Source: Woeseiaceae bacterium (lineage in GTDB: Bacteria; Pseudomonadota; Gammaproteobacteria; Steroidobacterales; Woeseiaceae). Taken from it: 33,575 nucleotides of DNA. The stretch lies in contig JAJFKU010000022.1 of NCBI GenBank assembly GCA_021773035.1, forward strand, positions 1 to 33,575. The letters run 5' to 3'. The position numbers and the translations under genes were made by a program. The notes beneath the pieces were generated by a model. That model had not been told where the DNA came from and did not search any database. It saw nothing but the letters and a program-made list of their open reading frames with translations. Position 1 is the stretch's first letter. Each line of letters begins with the position of its first letter. This document shows positions 1 through 7,969 of the stretch, one piece after another.

Positions 1-160
1 AATGGACCTCTCCAACGTTCATCAGAACAGACTCAATGCGGTTGCAAGAAGACTTAACGAACGACCGCGAGAAACGTTACAATTCTACTCACCGGCCGAG
101 AAGTTTAATGAATGTGTTGCGTCCACCGGTTGAAACCGCAACACAAAGGTGCCACTCACC
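1..160 (+). mobile_element. Right end of an IS30-family insertion sequence (truncated by window edge)
   Basis: The first 133 bases encode the C-terminus of an IS30-type transposase. About 25 bp of non-coding sequence follows, of the size expected for the right terminal inverted repeat of such an element (roughly 134-160). The left end and most of the transposase lie outside the window, so the repeat cannot be paired and the exact boundary is inferred. The next gene starts at 163, right at this edge. Confidence 0.65.
2..133 (+). CDS. IS30-family transposase, C-terminal 43 residues (partial)
   Basis: An open frame enters from the left edge and stops at the TGA at 131-133. Its translation contains DLSNVHQNRLNAVARRLN, then RPRETL, SPAEKFNE and a final VASTG. 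This order (Asp-Leu-Ser, Leu-Asn-x-Val-Ala, Leu-Asn-x-Arg-Pro-Arg-x-Thr-Leu, Pro-Ala-Glu-Lys-Phe) is the typical end of IS30-family DDE transposases, which cut and join the element's ends. The DDE catalytic core would lie mostly upstream, outside the window. Whether the full gene is intact cannot be told. The ATG at position 2 is simply the first visible codon and is not the real start. Confidence 0.85.
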   Translation: MDLSNVHQNRLNAVARRLNERPRETLQFYSPAEKFNECVASTG

Positions 161-162
161 TG

Positions 163-528
163 ATGATCGATAAGTTTCAACGAATTGCCATATCCATTCG
201 GTTTCTGCTACTTCCATCAATGCTAGTCGGATCAATCTGTCTGGTATCCATGGCAATAATTCTAATAAGCGCCAGGTCGGACGGATTCGAACGATTTCTA
301 ACGCCCAGCCTTCTTGGCCTTGTTTGGGCTGCGATTACTTATTCATTCATCGACACCTTTCGCACAATCCCAGAAAAGGCAGAAAAACCACAAAGATTAA
401 TAGGCAAGATAAAGCATAGGATAAGCCGCGGTTGGTACTGGTTTATAGCCGTGGTATTCCTAGGCACGACGGTAGCCGCCCTGGTTTTCACCGGTCGCCT
501 AATTTCAGTTTGGCTAAAGGCCGCGTGA
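163..528 (+). CDS. Small inner-membrane protein, three predicted membrane segments
   Basis: I do not recognise the family. The 121-residue product has hydrophobic stretches at about residues 11-35, 45-62 and 90-113, with a basic loop (KAEKPQRLIGKIKHR) between the second and third, which suggests a cytoplasmic loop. I chose the ATG at 163 rather than the upstream in-frame ATG at 112, because 112 lies inside the IS30 transposase reading frame and only the shorter form begins with a sensible charged N-terminus. A weak AAAGGT at 145-150 could serve as ribosome binding site. Since the IS30 element appears to end only a few bases upstream, the native promoter or N-terminus may have been removed or replaced. 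Function unknown. Confidence 0.55.
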   Translation: MIDKFQRIAISIRFLLLPSMLVGSICLVSMAIILISARSDGFERFLTPSLLGLVWAAITYSFIDTFRTIPEKAEKPQRLIGKIKHRISRGWYWFIAVVFLGTTVAALVFTGRLISVWLKAA

Positions 529-1074
529 ACTAGGCTCCCGTCGGCAAGGACCTCGGTTTTAAAATGGAGACCCTGTATTTAGTGGTGAATTGTGGCCTAC
601 CGTATTGATCAGCGAAGAAGGGATCGAAATGTCGGCTTTGGACTGTTTGTATGCGCAGCCAGCGTCGTTTTTGCCGAGGAAGAAGCTCCGCAAATCAAGG
701 TGGAAGTTTCCGAGTAAGGGGCGGAAATGCTGCTAGAGGCCATCGCTCGATCAGGTAATACGCCCCCCGACCAACAACGATGCACAATAGAAGCTCAACA
801 CGAGTTAGTCGGGACCAAAATCGCAGTCACGTTTTAGCGCAGCACGGCGCTTCTTGCTGGCTTCCCTCTTGCGCCGTCTTCTGCTCGGGCCTTTCAGCCG
901 GAGGAGGAGGGAATTCCCCCAAACAGAAAGCCGATTGGTTTTTGTTTTAGTCGGCGTGCTCACGAATGTATCCCGAAGATTGCTTCTTGAAACCACTTTG
1001 ATCTTATCAACTAAATACAGCTTCTGCTCAAACTTATGCTTTCGTCCAGCTTCTCGCGCGCCGACAACTGCATC
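529..1074. other. Gene-poor stretch with coding debris
   Basis: There is no convincing complete gene here. On the plus strand, 592-717 encodes a signal-peptide-like segment (listed separately). On the minus strand the DUF2835 reading frame stays open after its stop codon at 1075-1077 down to a TAA at 805. A GTG at 994-996 would start a 63-residue, very basic peptide ending in a run rich in Arg and Lys (RRRRKREASKKRRAALKR). It has no clear ribosome binding site and no family I recognise; it could be a small nucleic-acid-binding protein or chance. The overlapping plus-strand frame 854-1078 looks like its shadow. Confidence 0.4.
592..837 (+). pseudogene. Possible decayed small secreted protein gene
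   Basis: A frame starting at a GTG (592) reads into a hydrophobic, Ala-ended stretch, VGFGLFVCAASVVFA, followed by EEEAPQIKVEVSE and a TAA at 715-717. That resembles a Sec signal peptide, its cleavage site and the start of an acidic mature region. The same frame then stays open, past an ATG at 727, to a TAG at 835-837. One nonsense mutation could therefore have split a protein of about 80 residues. No ribosome binding site or family supports it, so it may equally be chance. Confidence 0.25.
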
Positions 1075-1314
1075 CTAGGCTATCGACCGGATTTCAATGA
1101 GTTTGTTGTTCTCATCGAAAAAAATTTCAAAGTCTCCAAAAATACCATCGCGAGTAACGAACTTCCGGATTGCACTGGCGGGAAAACGAATGGTTCTGTT
1201 ATCTTCAGAGCGCGCAACTACAACTTGCGCGCTACCTTGATAATAGGACAGGTATTCTTCAGCAGATATGCTTAGTCGAAAGCGAATACTGCTTGAGCAA
1301 TTCTCGGTGTTCAT
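1075..1314 (-). CDS. DUF2835 family protein
   Basis: The 79-residue product matches the DUF2835 family of small gammaproteobacterial proteins over nearly its whole length. Recognisable features are the opening FRLSISAEEYLSYYQG, the central VVVARSEDNRTIRFPA, FVTRDGIFGDFEI and the closing FFDENNKLI. No biochemical role is known for the family. There is no signal peptide or membrane segment, so it is probably cytosolic. The ATG at 1312-1314 is the only reasonable start, about seven codons before the conserved region; its ribosome binding site is weak. It appears to be a single-gene unit, with 170 bp of apparently non-coding sequence (1315-1484) between it and the secretin-like gene. Confidence 0.9.
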   Translation of the reverse strand: MNTENCSSSIRFRLSISAEEYLSYYQGSAQVVVARSEDNRTIRFPASAIRKFVTRDGIFGDFEIFFDENNKLIEIRSIA

Positions 1315-1484
1315 TTTGCGTAACCGTATACCGTCTGGAATAGGTCAGTAGCCGTCTCTGGCGATTCTAACACCTCAACTTCTGCTTTCGGCCTGAAGCA
1401 TTTGTTGAGAACCTGGCTCCAGCTACACCAATGCGAACGGCCGGTACTTAACATGCAGAACTCTATTAACGAAGTCCAGGGTGA

Positions 1485-3362
1485 TCAGTAGTAAAGAAAT
1501 TCCACAACATCGCCGAATCGGCGTCGGAACGCCTCAGTTTCCGCCCATGTCTCCAACTCAATATCGCCCTCACGGAATTCTCTGAACAGGCCGCCTTCCT
1601 GCAGGTGTTGTAATGCGGACACCCAATGTGGCGCGGGTTTGAACCATTCATTGAATCGGCGCCGCAGCTGCATCATCGACTCGCTAATTCCGACTGTGCT
1701 TCTGACGCTGTCTTCATCGTTAAACGCAAATGCCCTTCTGGGCGTGATAAGGACAAGGGCGGAACGTCGGAAATCCAAGGTCCGTTCTTCAGAAAAGAAA
1801 TACTGAACAATCGGAATGTCCTGCAGCACGGGCACGCCGTCGCGAATCAGCTCGCTTTCACTTTCACTCAAACCGCTCAAGATCAGGGTCTCGCCAAACT
1901 CCAAAACAACGGAAGCCGTAACGTGCGTCTTCGCCGTTTGCATCTTGAATTCATAATCGATCGCAGAATCTGGCGTCTCCAGGAACGTGCGCGTTATATC
2001 AACGTCCACCTTTACCGAACCATTCGGTTGCAGCGTGGGCGTAATACTCATATCGATACCGATATCTTTGTTGATTTGTACGGCCTGACCGCCTGTCACC
2101 GCGCCAACCGTGGAACTCGCTGTCGCCGCCGCATGAACATTGCTGCCCGCAAAAAAACGAGACTGATGGCCGTTGAGACCAACCAATGTTGGCCTCGCCA
2201 GCACTTCATTCTTAAAGATTGCAGAGTTGAAAATATTTAGGGAGTAGTCCAACTGTGGAATTGATATGGCTTGTGTGAGGGTTCGTGAGAAAGATTCGTT
2301 GATATTGTCTGTCACAGGCGGTATTCCAGATGCCGTGCGGGTACGGCTCTCGTTGTTGTTTCCGGTTAGCCCGTACTGCAGCGTGAGTCCATTCAGCAAA
2401 TTGACGCCCTTTCTCGTACCGAGATCTTCCTGACTTTCGATGATGGCGACGTCAACTATGACCATGTCGTCAATTGGGTGCCTATCCGTGTCGCCATCAT
2501 GCGACCCGGAAGATTCGGGTGCCGATGGCACCGGAGCTTGCGTTACTGGCGCATCAGCAGCGCCCGCCTGCGTGTTGATTGGTGTCTGTACATTCCGGAC
2601 GGTGTAATTCTCATAGACCCACTGCCAATCGTCGACTCGGGTTTCCATCTCTGCTACATCACCTGGTTCATCAAAGTACTGTGCGTAACGCATCACCCCC
2701 TGGTCGGCGCCTTCGGAGTCACCCATGGCCGCCGCCACTATCGGCGTAGCCCGGAGCGTGCGTGGCGAGTCAGGCTCAATTAACTGCAGCTGACTCAGCG
2801 CGGCGCGCGCGCTTTCAGGGTCATGGTTGTAGTAAGAAGCCGTCATCATTTGATACAACAGACCCGCGTCTTTGGGGCGGTACAAGAGCGCCTCGGCAAA
2901 CGCGTCCTGCGCCGCTGCATTCTGGTTTCGATCCCGGTAGAGCAGGCCAAGTTGATAGTGCGCCGACCAGCTGGACGGTTCGAATCGAATGGAAAGCAAA
3001 TAAGCCTCCCTGGCGAGATCGAATTGAGAGGCTTCCCCCAATACTGCTCGAAGGTGATAGGTAACGCCGTTGAACCAATGCAGCTTTGAATTTGCAGGGT
3101 CGAACATGAGCGCTTGGTTGAAGTGTCGATTTGCGGTTTCAAGATCCCCGTCGGCGAGCGCTTCTATGGCTTGTTGCGAAAGCGATCGTGGCAGGCTGTT
3201 AACTCGATCGGCCGGAATCGCATCATCAATACCTTGCAGACCGGTGTAGCTTGAATATGCGGCAAACTCGAGCGCTTCGTCAGTGGTACGTGGCAGGTTT
3301 GACGCGCAACCCGACAGTACCGTTATCAGCGCGGCTGCCGTTGCCATATAAAAACGTTTCAT
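1485..3362 (-). CDS. TPR-secretin lipoprotein (type II/III secretion or MSHA-like secretin domain)
   Basis: The 625-residue product starts with a lipoprotein signal (MKRFYMATAAALITVLSGC; lipobox LSGC). I chose this start over one 32 codons upstream because a strong GAAGGAAG site precedes it and the signal peptide begins there. Residues about 60-230 hold tetratricopeptide repeats, followed by a low-complexity Pro/Ala/Ser linker. From about residue 300 comes a secretin domain: VIVDVAIIES, then NSAIFKNEVLARPTLVGLNG, VLEFGETLILSGLSESE and the typical VPVLQDIPIVQYFFS, ending in LVLITPRRAF. About 85 further residues follow. Secretins form outer-membrane rings for pilins or secreted proteins; here TPRs replace the usual N domains. 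No pilus or secretion genes lie nearby, so partners are unknown. Confidence 0.88.
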   Translation of the reverse strand: MKRFYMATAAALITVLSGCASNLPRTTDEALEFAAYSSYTGLQGIDDAIPADRVNSLPRSLSQQAIEALADGDLETANRHFNQALMFDPANSKLHWFNGVTYHLRAVLGEASQFDLAREAYLLSIRFEPSSWSAHYQLGLLYRDRNQNAAAQDAFAEALLYRPKDAGLLYQMMTASYYNHDPESARAALSQLQLIEPDSPRTLRATPIVAAAMGDSEGADQGVMRYAQYFDEPGDVAEMETRVDDWQWVYENYTVRNVQTPINTQAGAADAPVTQAPVPSAPESSGSHDGDTDRHPIDDMVIVDVAIIESQEDLGTRKGVNLLNGLTLQYGLTGNNNESRTRTASGIPPVTDNINESFSRTLTQAISIPQLDYSLNIFNSAIFKNEVLARPTLVGLNGHQSRFFAGSNVHAAATASSTVGAVTGGQAVQINKDIGIDMSITPTLQPNGSVKVDVDITRTFLETPDSAIDYEFKMQTAKTHVTASVVLEFGETLILSGLSESESELIRDGVPVLQDIPIVQYFFSEERTLDFRRSALVLITPRRAFAFNDEDSVRSTVGISESMMQLRRRFNEWFKPAPHWVSALQHLQEGGLFREFREGDIELETWAETEAFRRRFGDVVEFLYY

Positions 3363-3386
3363 ATCTTCTTCCTTCGGTGTCGACGT

Positions 3387-3414
3387 GTGACGCGATATCC
3401 GTTTCGTCACGTGA
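3387..3414. promoter_or_regulatory. Inverted repeats in the divergent promoter region 3363-3574
   Basis: The 212 bp between the divergent TPR-secretin and DUF333 genes must carry both promoters. Near the secretin start there is GTGACG (3387-3392), repeated inverted as CGTCAC (3405-3410), and the 8-bp palindrome TCACGTGA (3407-3414). This could be an operator, but no regulator is linked to it. I saw no convincing -35/-10 pair for either gene. An AT-rich AATATATAC at 3531-3539 may belong to the plus-strand promoter. Confidence 0.22.
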
Positions 3415-3574
3415 ACTGTATCAGGCGCAGGCTCGATTTTTGAAAAACAGGGCCCCAACGTACCGGTGTGCCTGGATTCCGGCTGTCGTTACAGCTAAAT
3501 GTTGCATTTCACGCACTGCCTGCGCCAATGAATATATACGTTTGAATTTCCCTTTATCTGACAAGGTGCTCATC

Positions 3575-3856
3575 ATGACCGGCGTATTAAGCCCAACCAG
3601 GAAGAAAGCAGCAACATTCACGCTTTGCCTTGTCCTCGCCGCCGGCCTCCCCGCCGGCTGTGAGGAAAAACAGACATCGCCCCAGCTCGCCAATCCGGCC
3701 ACTACCCATTGCCTCGAACAGGGCGGCCAATCTGAGCTCATTCGCGGTGACCGCGGTCAATCTCGTCTTTGCACATTCCCAGACGGCAGCCAGTGTGATG
3801 AATGGCGGTACTTCCGTGAAGAATGTGCCCCTGGTGACAGCCTGAGCTCTCAATAG
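3575..3856 (+). CDS. DUF333 family small lipoprotein
   Basis: The 93-residue product has a hydrophobic N-terminus ending in LAAGLPAGC, a plausible though not ideal lipobox, so it is probably a periplasmic or outer-membrane lipoprotein. The mature part carries the DUF333 pattern: NPATTHCLEQGG, a short variable stretch, then LCTFPDGSQCDEWRYFREEC. Its four regularly spaced cysteines probably form disulfides. Family members occur in enterobacterial and other proteobacterial envelopes; some are annotated as putative hemolysins or as protease inhibitor-like proteins, without firm function. The ATG at 3575 follows AAGG at 3563-3566 and begins the signal peptide; longer frames from upstream only read through non-coding sequence. 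The disulfide-linked dsbA-like gene lies 215 bp downstream on the same strand; I see no gene in that gap (3857-4071). Confidence 0.85.
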   Translation: MTGVLSPTRKKAATFTLCLVLAAGLPAGCEEKQTSPQLANPATTHCLEQGGQSELIRGDRGQSRLCTFPDGSQCDEWRYFREECAPGDSLSSQ

Positions 3857-4071
3857 TCTGAAGTACCTGGTCGACGTTCGACAGCTTCTTTCCAAGTCAG
3901 TCATTCGCATTCCTATTCAGCTTGATCTAGCAGCCTCTACTCCTACTTGGCGCAGGAATAGCCAACTTTGCAACATCGAGAAAAAATCGTGCCGTGGATG
4001 TTGCGATTTCCAACTCGACTGCGCCATTACGGATAACAGATCCGGAAACCACTTTCCCAAGGAATCCAAAA

Positions 4072-5136
4072 ATGAACGCCAGAAAACCAATCTTTGCTTT
4101 GTTATTCATGTCCATTGGCGTCGGGGCGGCATTTGCCTCCCAACTTGATTGGAACAACGGGAGCAGCTCCTCCCCGGACGGCGTAATGGCAACGCTCAAC
4201 GGCCAGCCTATTAACCGCTCAGAAGTAATGGATGCGGCGGCAGACCGGCTCGCCGCGGTAGACTTAAAAGCGCGCCAGCAGGCAATTGAAATTGAACGCA
4301 ACCGCCATCGTGCTCTTGAAGACAGCATCGACGAAATCGTCCTGCAGCGAGTACTCAGCGAAAAAGCCAGTTCGGCCGGCATGACGGCGGTCGAATACCG
4401 GCAGGCGGAACTAGAGCGCTTGAAAGCCGTGGTCAGCGACGAAACCGTGATACAAGCCTATGAGCAAGTCAGGGCTCGTGATCCTGAGCGCACATTGGAA
4501 GTTATGAGCGATGAAATTCGCACTTACTTCGCAGAAAGCCAGGTAGATGATGCGATCACCCAGGGCGCGGACGTCCAGATCGATCTGGCACCGTTCAGAA
4601 TCCTTGCGGTCGCCGACAGTATCGATGGCCTGCCCTCACTGGGTCCCGATGATGCGCCGATCACGCTGGTCGAATTCTCTGACTTTCAATGCCCGTACTG
4701 CTCGCGAGTGAACCCGACAATTGAAAAAATCGCCGAGCAATATCCAGACAAAGTACGTATTGTCTTCCGTCAGTTTCCGCTCGACCAGCTACATCCGAAT
4801 GCACGAACGGCTGCAGAGGCATCGCTGTGTGCCAATCGGCAGGGAGAATTCTGGCCCTTACATGACAAAATGTTTTCTGTTCAACGCGAGCTGACTCCGG
4901 AGCTCATCAAGCAAAAAGTGGTCGAGCTAGGGCTGGACGAACGCAAGTTCGGAGAATGCATGGCGTTTGGCGATACCAAGGCGCAAGTTGCGCGCGACAT
5001 CGAGGTCGGACAACTCGCTGGCGTCACCGGTACTCCGGCTCTGTTCATCAACGGTCGACCGCTTATGGGAGCAGTTCCATTCGAAACGGCAGCCGCGCTT
5101 ATTGATGACGAAATCGAACGAATCACAGTGCAATAG
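4072..5136 (+). CDS. Periplasmic DsbA-family thioredoxin-fold protein with SurA-N-like segment
   Basis: The 354-residue product starts with a Sec signal (about residues 1-23, cut after AFA). Residues about 35-110 resemble the helical SurA N-terminal chaperone domain, opening with VMATLNGQPINRSEVMD. From about residue 190 comes a DsbA/DsbG-like thioredoxin fold: ITLVEFSDFQCPYCSRVNP with the CPYC active site (Cys207, Cys210), and the cis-proline loop GVTGTPALFING (Pro322). Such proteins catalyse thiol-disulfide exchange in the periplasm. The fusion to a peptide-binding helical region suggests a chaperone-oxidoreductase. The ATG at 4072 follows AAGGA at 4059-4063. The neighbouring four-cysteine lipoprotein would be a natural substrate, which is inference. 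The gene converges on the kinase gene with a 19-bp gap. Confidence 0.9.
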   Translation: MNARKPIFALLFMSIGVGAAFASQLDWNNGSSSSPDGVMATLNGQPINRSEVMDAAADRLAAVDLKARQQAIEIERNRHRALEDSIDEIVLQRVLSEKASSAGMTAVEYRQAELERLKAVVSDETVIQAYEQVRARDPERTLEVMSDEIRTYFAESQVDDAITQGADVQIDLAPFRILAVADSIDGLPSLGPDDAPITLVEFSDFQCPYCSRVNPTIEKIAEQYPDKVRIVFRQFPLDQLHPNARTAAEASLCANRQGEFWPLHDKMFSVQRELTPELIKQKVVELGLDERKFGECMAFGDTKAQVARDIEVGQLAGVTGTPALFINGRPLMGAVPFETAAALIDDEIERITVQ

Positions 5137-5143
5137 AGCATTG

Positions 5144-5157
5144 CGCGGAACGCGTTT
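5144..5157. terminator. Short hairpin between convergent genes
   Basis: CGCG at 5144-5147 and CGCG at 5151-5154 form a 4-bp GC stem around GAA, followed by TTT. It lies exactly between the stop codons of the dsbA-like and kinase genes. It is short for an intrinsic terminator, so this is only a candidate. Confidence 0.22.
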
Positions 5158-7969
5158 AAGAATCCTCAGCAAGCGCCGCGCGAGTTGCGCTTGTTTGAGG
5201 ATGATCGTCATGTAGCGATTCCTCGCGCAATGCCAATGCCTCTTGCAGAAGAATCTTCGCTTCCGCATCGCGTCCAAGTTCGATCTTCAACACCCCCAAC
5301 TCATGCAGCGCTTCGGCAACAACCCACGGCGGGGAGTCCGGATCGTGTTGATACCGGGAAACAGCCTCGGCCACATAGTCCTCGGCAGATTCGAGTTTGC
5401 CTTGCCCAACAAGGGAGCGGCTGTACAAGAGGAAAATTGCCCCTATATCGCCATAGTCGCTATCGTCCGGCGATAGGTTTTGCGCGATACTCAAAGGGCC
5501 TTGCAATAGCTCAGTAGCGGCAATGAAATTGCCGCGTTGATTCTCAAGATTCGCCAGGTTGCCGACTGCGAGAGCCACCTGCACGCTTTCTGCATCGTGA
5601 TGTGAGGCCTTCAAGTCGGCGGCGCGCCGCAAATGACTTTCGGCTTCATCATAACGTTCGGCCATCAGCAAACTGACCCCAAAATTTGCCTCGGCGATGG
5701 CAGAAGCATCCGAATCTGGATCGATGTCTAATTGGACTTCAAGCATTGTCGCGGCGATCTTTGCCGCCTCATCAAATTGGTGCGAGTCAAACAGCAACTC
5801 AAACAGGCTTGTCATCACGTAGGCCGTCCACGGATGCGAGCGACCCGGGCTTTGCAGCATTTTATCTACCGAAATCCTGTGTAACTCCTCCGCTTCCGCC
5901 CACAAGTTCAATTCCCGTTTCGCACGAGCCAGATTGTGCTGTACGTACGCAGTTCTTGGGTGGTCGGCGCCCAACTCTCGTTCGAATGCAATTGCGGATG
6001 ATTGGAACAACTCCGAAGCATCTTCGAAACTTTTTTTGGACAAGTACAACTCGCCCAGATTGTTCAGTGATTCCGCCAGGTCAGGATGATTCTCAGGGAA
6101 GTACTGGCGCCGAAGCTCAAGCGCTTTCCAGTGAAACTCCTCGGCCTCATCGAGGTTGGCCTGCGCCCACAGAACATTGGCAAAATTGTTGTAGGCGCGT
6201 GACAGGTGCTGAAAGTCTTCATCCGTTTCAGCCAATTTTTCTCGTATCGCGACGGCTCGACGAAGCATCGTTTCGGCCGCTTCGTTTTCGCCCTGCCGCC
6301 GCTTCAGAGAGCCGAGATACTGTAAGCTGAGTGCGATGTCCGGATGATCTTCGTCAAGCACCTGCTCTCGCAGCCGAAGGCCCTCCCGCAATGCAACTTC
6401 TCCGTCGTCATATGCGCCCATGTTGACGTAAATTTCACCGATCGTGTGCAAGAGGCGTGCCTGGACCAACGGCTGGTCAACCAGTTCCGTCTGCAGCCGC
6501 TCGACGCCGAGGTCGAGAACCTCTTTGGCGGTGGTCGGCTCGCCAACGCCGGAATCGGGGTTCACGCTCCTGAAGAGCTCGATCATGAACATCGAGACCT
6601 CTTCGGCCTCGCGCAACGCAATTTGGCTAGCAGCCGCTTCGGCGTTTGCACGCTGTGCTTCGATGGTCGTTGAGACGACGCCGGCCGTAAGCGCGACAAA
6701 AAGCATGACCGCTGCCGCAACGGCGCCTTTATTTCTCAAAATGTAGCGCCCGACCCGGTAACGTCTCGTTGGCGCTCGCGCATCGATGGGAATGTTCTGC
6801 TGACTGTGCCGAATGTCGGCTACCAGTTCGTTGGGCGAGCCATAGCGTTTATCCGGGCGATGGTCGATAGCTTTCAGAATGATGGCATCGAGGTCGCCTT
6901 CCAGTCGGCGGTGGAGCTTGCCCGGATCGCTACTTCTTAACAGAGCGCACTGGTCCTGCACATCTGCCGGCAATTGGCGAAACCGTTTGCTGGGCGCCGG
7001 AAAATCACCCGCCTCAAGCAATTCCATTACTTCGTTCGTCGAACGATTCTCGGTGTTTACGGGCGAGGTTCCACACAACAATTCATAAAGAACCACACCC
7101 AGCGAAAACACATCGCTTCTCGTGTCCGCGCCACCGAGCGCCGAGCCTTGGTGAGACTCCGGGCTGGCGTACGCCGGTGAGCCGATGAAACTTTCCTGCG
7201 TCATCGCGGGCCCGGCCAGGAGCGGCTTGTCGAAGGCCTTGGCAATACCGAAATCAATGACCTTTGCGATAGGCACGCCATCGACTTCGGTCACCAGAAT
7301 ATTGGACGGCTTTATGTCGCGATGAAGAAGTCCCTTTTCATGCGCATGACTAACGCCTGCGCAAACTCCCAGGAACAACGTGACCCGCTCATCCAGACTT
7401 AATTCATGTTCGTCACACCATGAAGTAATCGGGCCACCATCGACCAGCTCCATCGCAACATAAGATAGTCCGTCTTCGGAGACAGCCGCCTCATACAAGG
7501 CCGCCACATTCGGGTGCGACAGGCGTGCCATGGCCTGACACTCCTGCGCGAATCGTCGGCGTTCGCGCGGGCTGTATTTTGAGTGCAGTAGTTTGACCGC
7601 TACATCGCGAGCGACCGGCTCGCCCTGACGACCCCTGAATACGACGCCCATGCCACCTTCGCCGAGTATCTCGATGATTTCATACGGACCGATTTGCTCG
7701 GGCATTACATCGTCAACAAGCGGACTGACCATTTCATCGAGAGAGGTATTCACCTGCTCCGCCGCAGGCACCTCCATGAAATCGCCAGGCAGTTGGTCAT
7801 CTGAAGCCAGCAACGATTCGACCTCTGCTCGAATAGCCTCATCGTCGCAAACATCGTCGAGATAACGATCCCGTGCTTCGCCGGCCAGGTCGATTGCATC
7901 GTTAACGATCTCGACGATGAGTCGGTGGCGCTCGGACAATGTCACGTCGTAATTTCCCGGTGCAGCCAT
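5156..7969 (-). CDS. Transmembrane Ser/Thr protein kinase with C-terminal TPR domain
   Basis: The 937-residue product is a Hanks-type (PknB-like) kinase. Residues about 94-350 hold the catalytic domain: glycine loop GEGGMGVV, catalytic lysine VAVKLL (Lys126), catalytic loop HRDIKPSN (Asp218) and the metal-binding DFG (Asp239). All key residues are present, so it should be active. One membrane segment lies at about 415-437, placing the rest outside the cytoplasm. Residues about 480-930 are many TPR units, with repeats of the kind HPDIALSLQYLGSLK and HPDLAESLNNLGELY typical of Kinesin-light-chain-like TPRs. The gene overlaps the ECF sigma factor gene by 28 bp, so translation is probably coupled. 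Such pairs are thought to pass an envelope or periplasmic signal to gene expression through phosphorylation; the ligand is unknown. Confidence 0.95.
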   Translation of the reverse strand: MAAPGNYDVTLSERHRLIVEIVNDAIDLAGEARDRYLDDVCDDEAIRAEVESLLASDDQLPGDFMEVPAAEQVNTSLDEMVSPLVDDVMPEQIGPYEIIEILGEGGMGVVFRGRQGEPVARDVAVKLLHSKYSPRERRRFAQECQAMARLSHPNVAALYEAAVSEDGLSYVAMELVDGGPITSWCDEHELSLDERVTLFLGVCAGVSHAHEKGLLHRDIKPSNILVTEVDGVPIAKVIDFGIAKAFDKPLLAGPAMTQESFIGSPAYASPESHQGSALGGADTRSDVFSLGVVLYELLCGTSPVNTENRSTNEVMELLEAGDFPAPSKRFRQLPADVQDQCALLRSSDPGKLHRRLEGDLDAIILKAIDHRPDKRYGSPNELVADIRHSQQNIPIDARAPTRRYRVGRYILRNKGAVAAAVMLFVALTAGVVSTTIEAQRANAEAAASQIALREAEEVSMFMIELFRSVNPDSGVGEPTTAKEVLDLGVERLQTELVDQPLVQARLLHTIGEIYVNMGAYDDGEVALREGLRLREQVLDEDHPDIALSLQYLGSLKRRQGENEAAETMLRRAVAIREKLAETDEDFQHLSRAYNNFANVLWAQANLDEAEEFHWKALELRRQYFPENHPDLAESLNNLGELYLSKKSFEDASELFQSSAIAFERELGADHPRTAYVQHNLARAKRELNLWAEAEELHRISVDKMLQSPGRSHPWTAYVMTSLFELLFDSHQFDEAAKIAATMLEVQLDIDPDSDASAIAEANFGVSLLMAERYDEAESHLRRAADLKASHHDAESVQVALAVGNLANLENQRGNFIAATELLQGPLSIAQNLSPDDSDYGDIGAIFLLYSRSLVGQGKLESAEDYVAEAVSRYQHDPDSPPWVVAEALHELGVLKIELGRDAEAKILLQEALALREESLHDDHPQTSATRAALAEDS

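Noticed and set aside
573..1020. Shared 11-mer CTGTATTTAGT in opposite orientation at 573-583 and 1010-1020
   Set aside because: The match does not extend, so it does not support a duplicated or inverted-repeat element.
1626..2240. Plus-strand open frame of 204 codons
   Set aside because: It is opposite the secretin domain, which is clearly the real coding frame.
3927..4382. Minus-strand open frame of 151 codons
   Set aside because: Opposite the dsbA-like gene start; Ser/Arg-rich composition typical of antisense frames.
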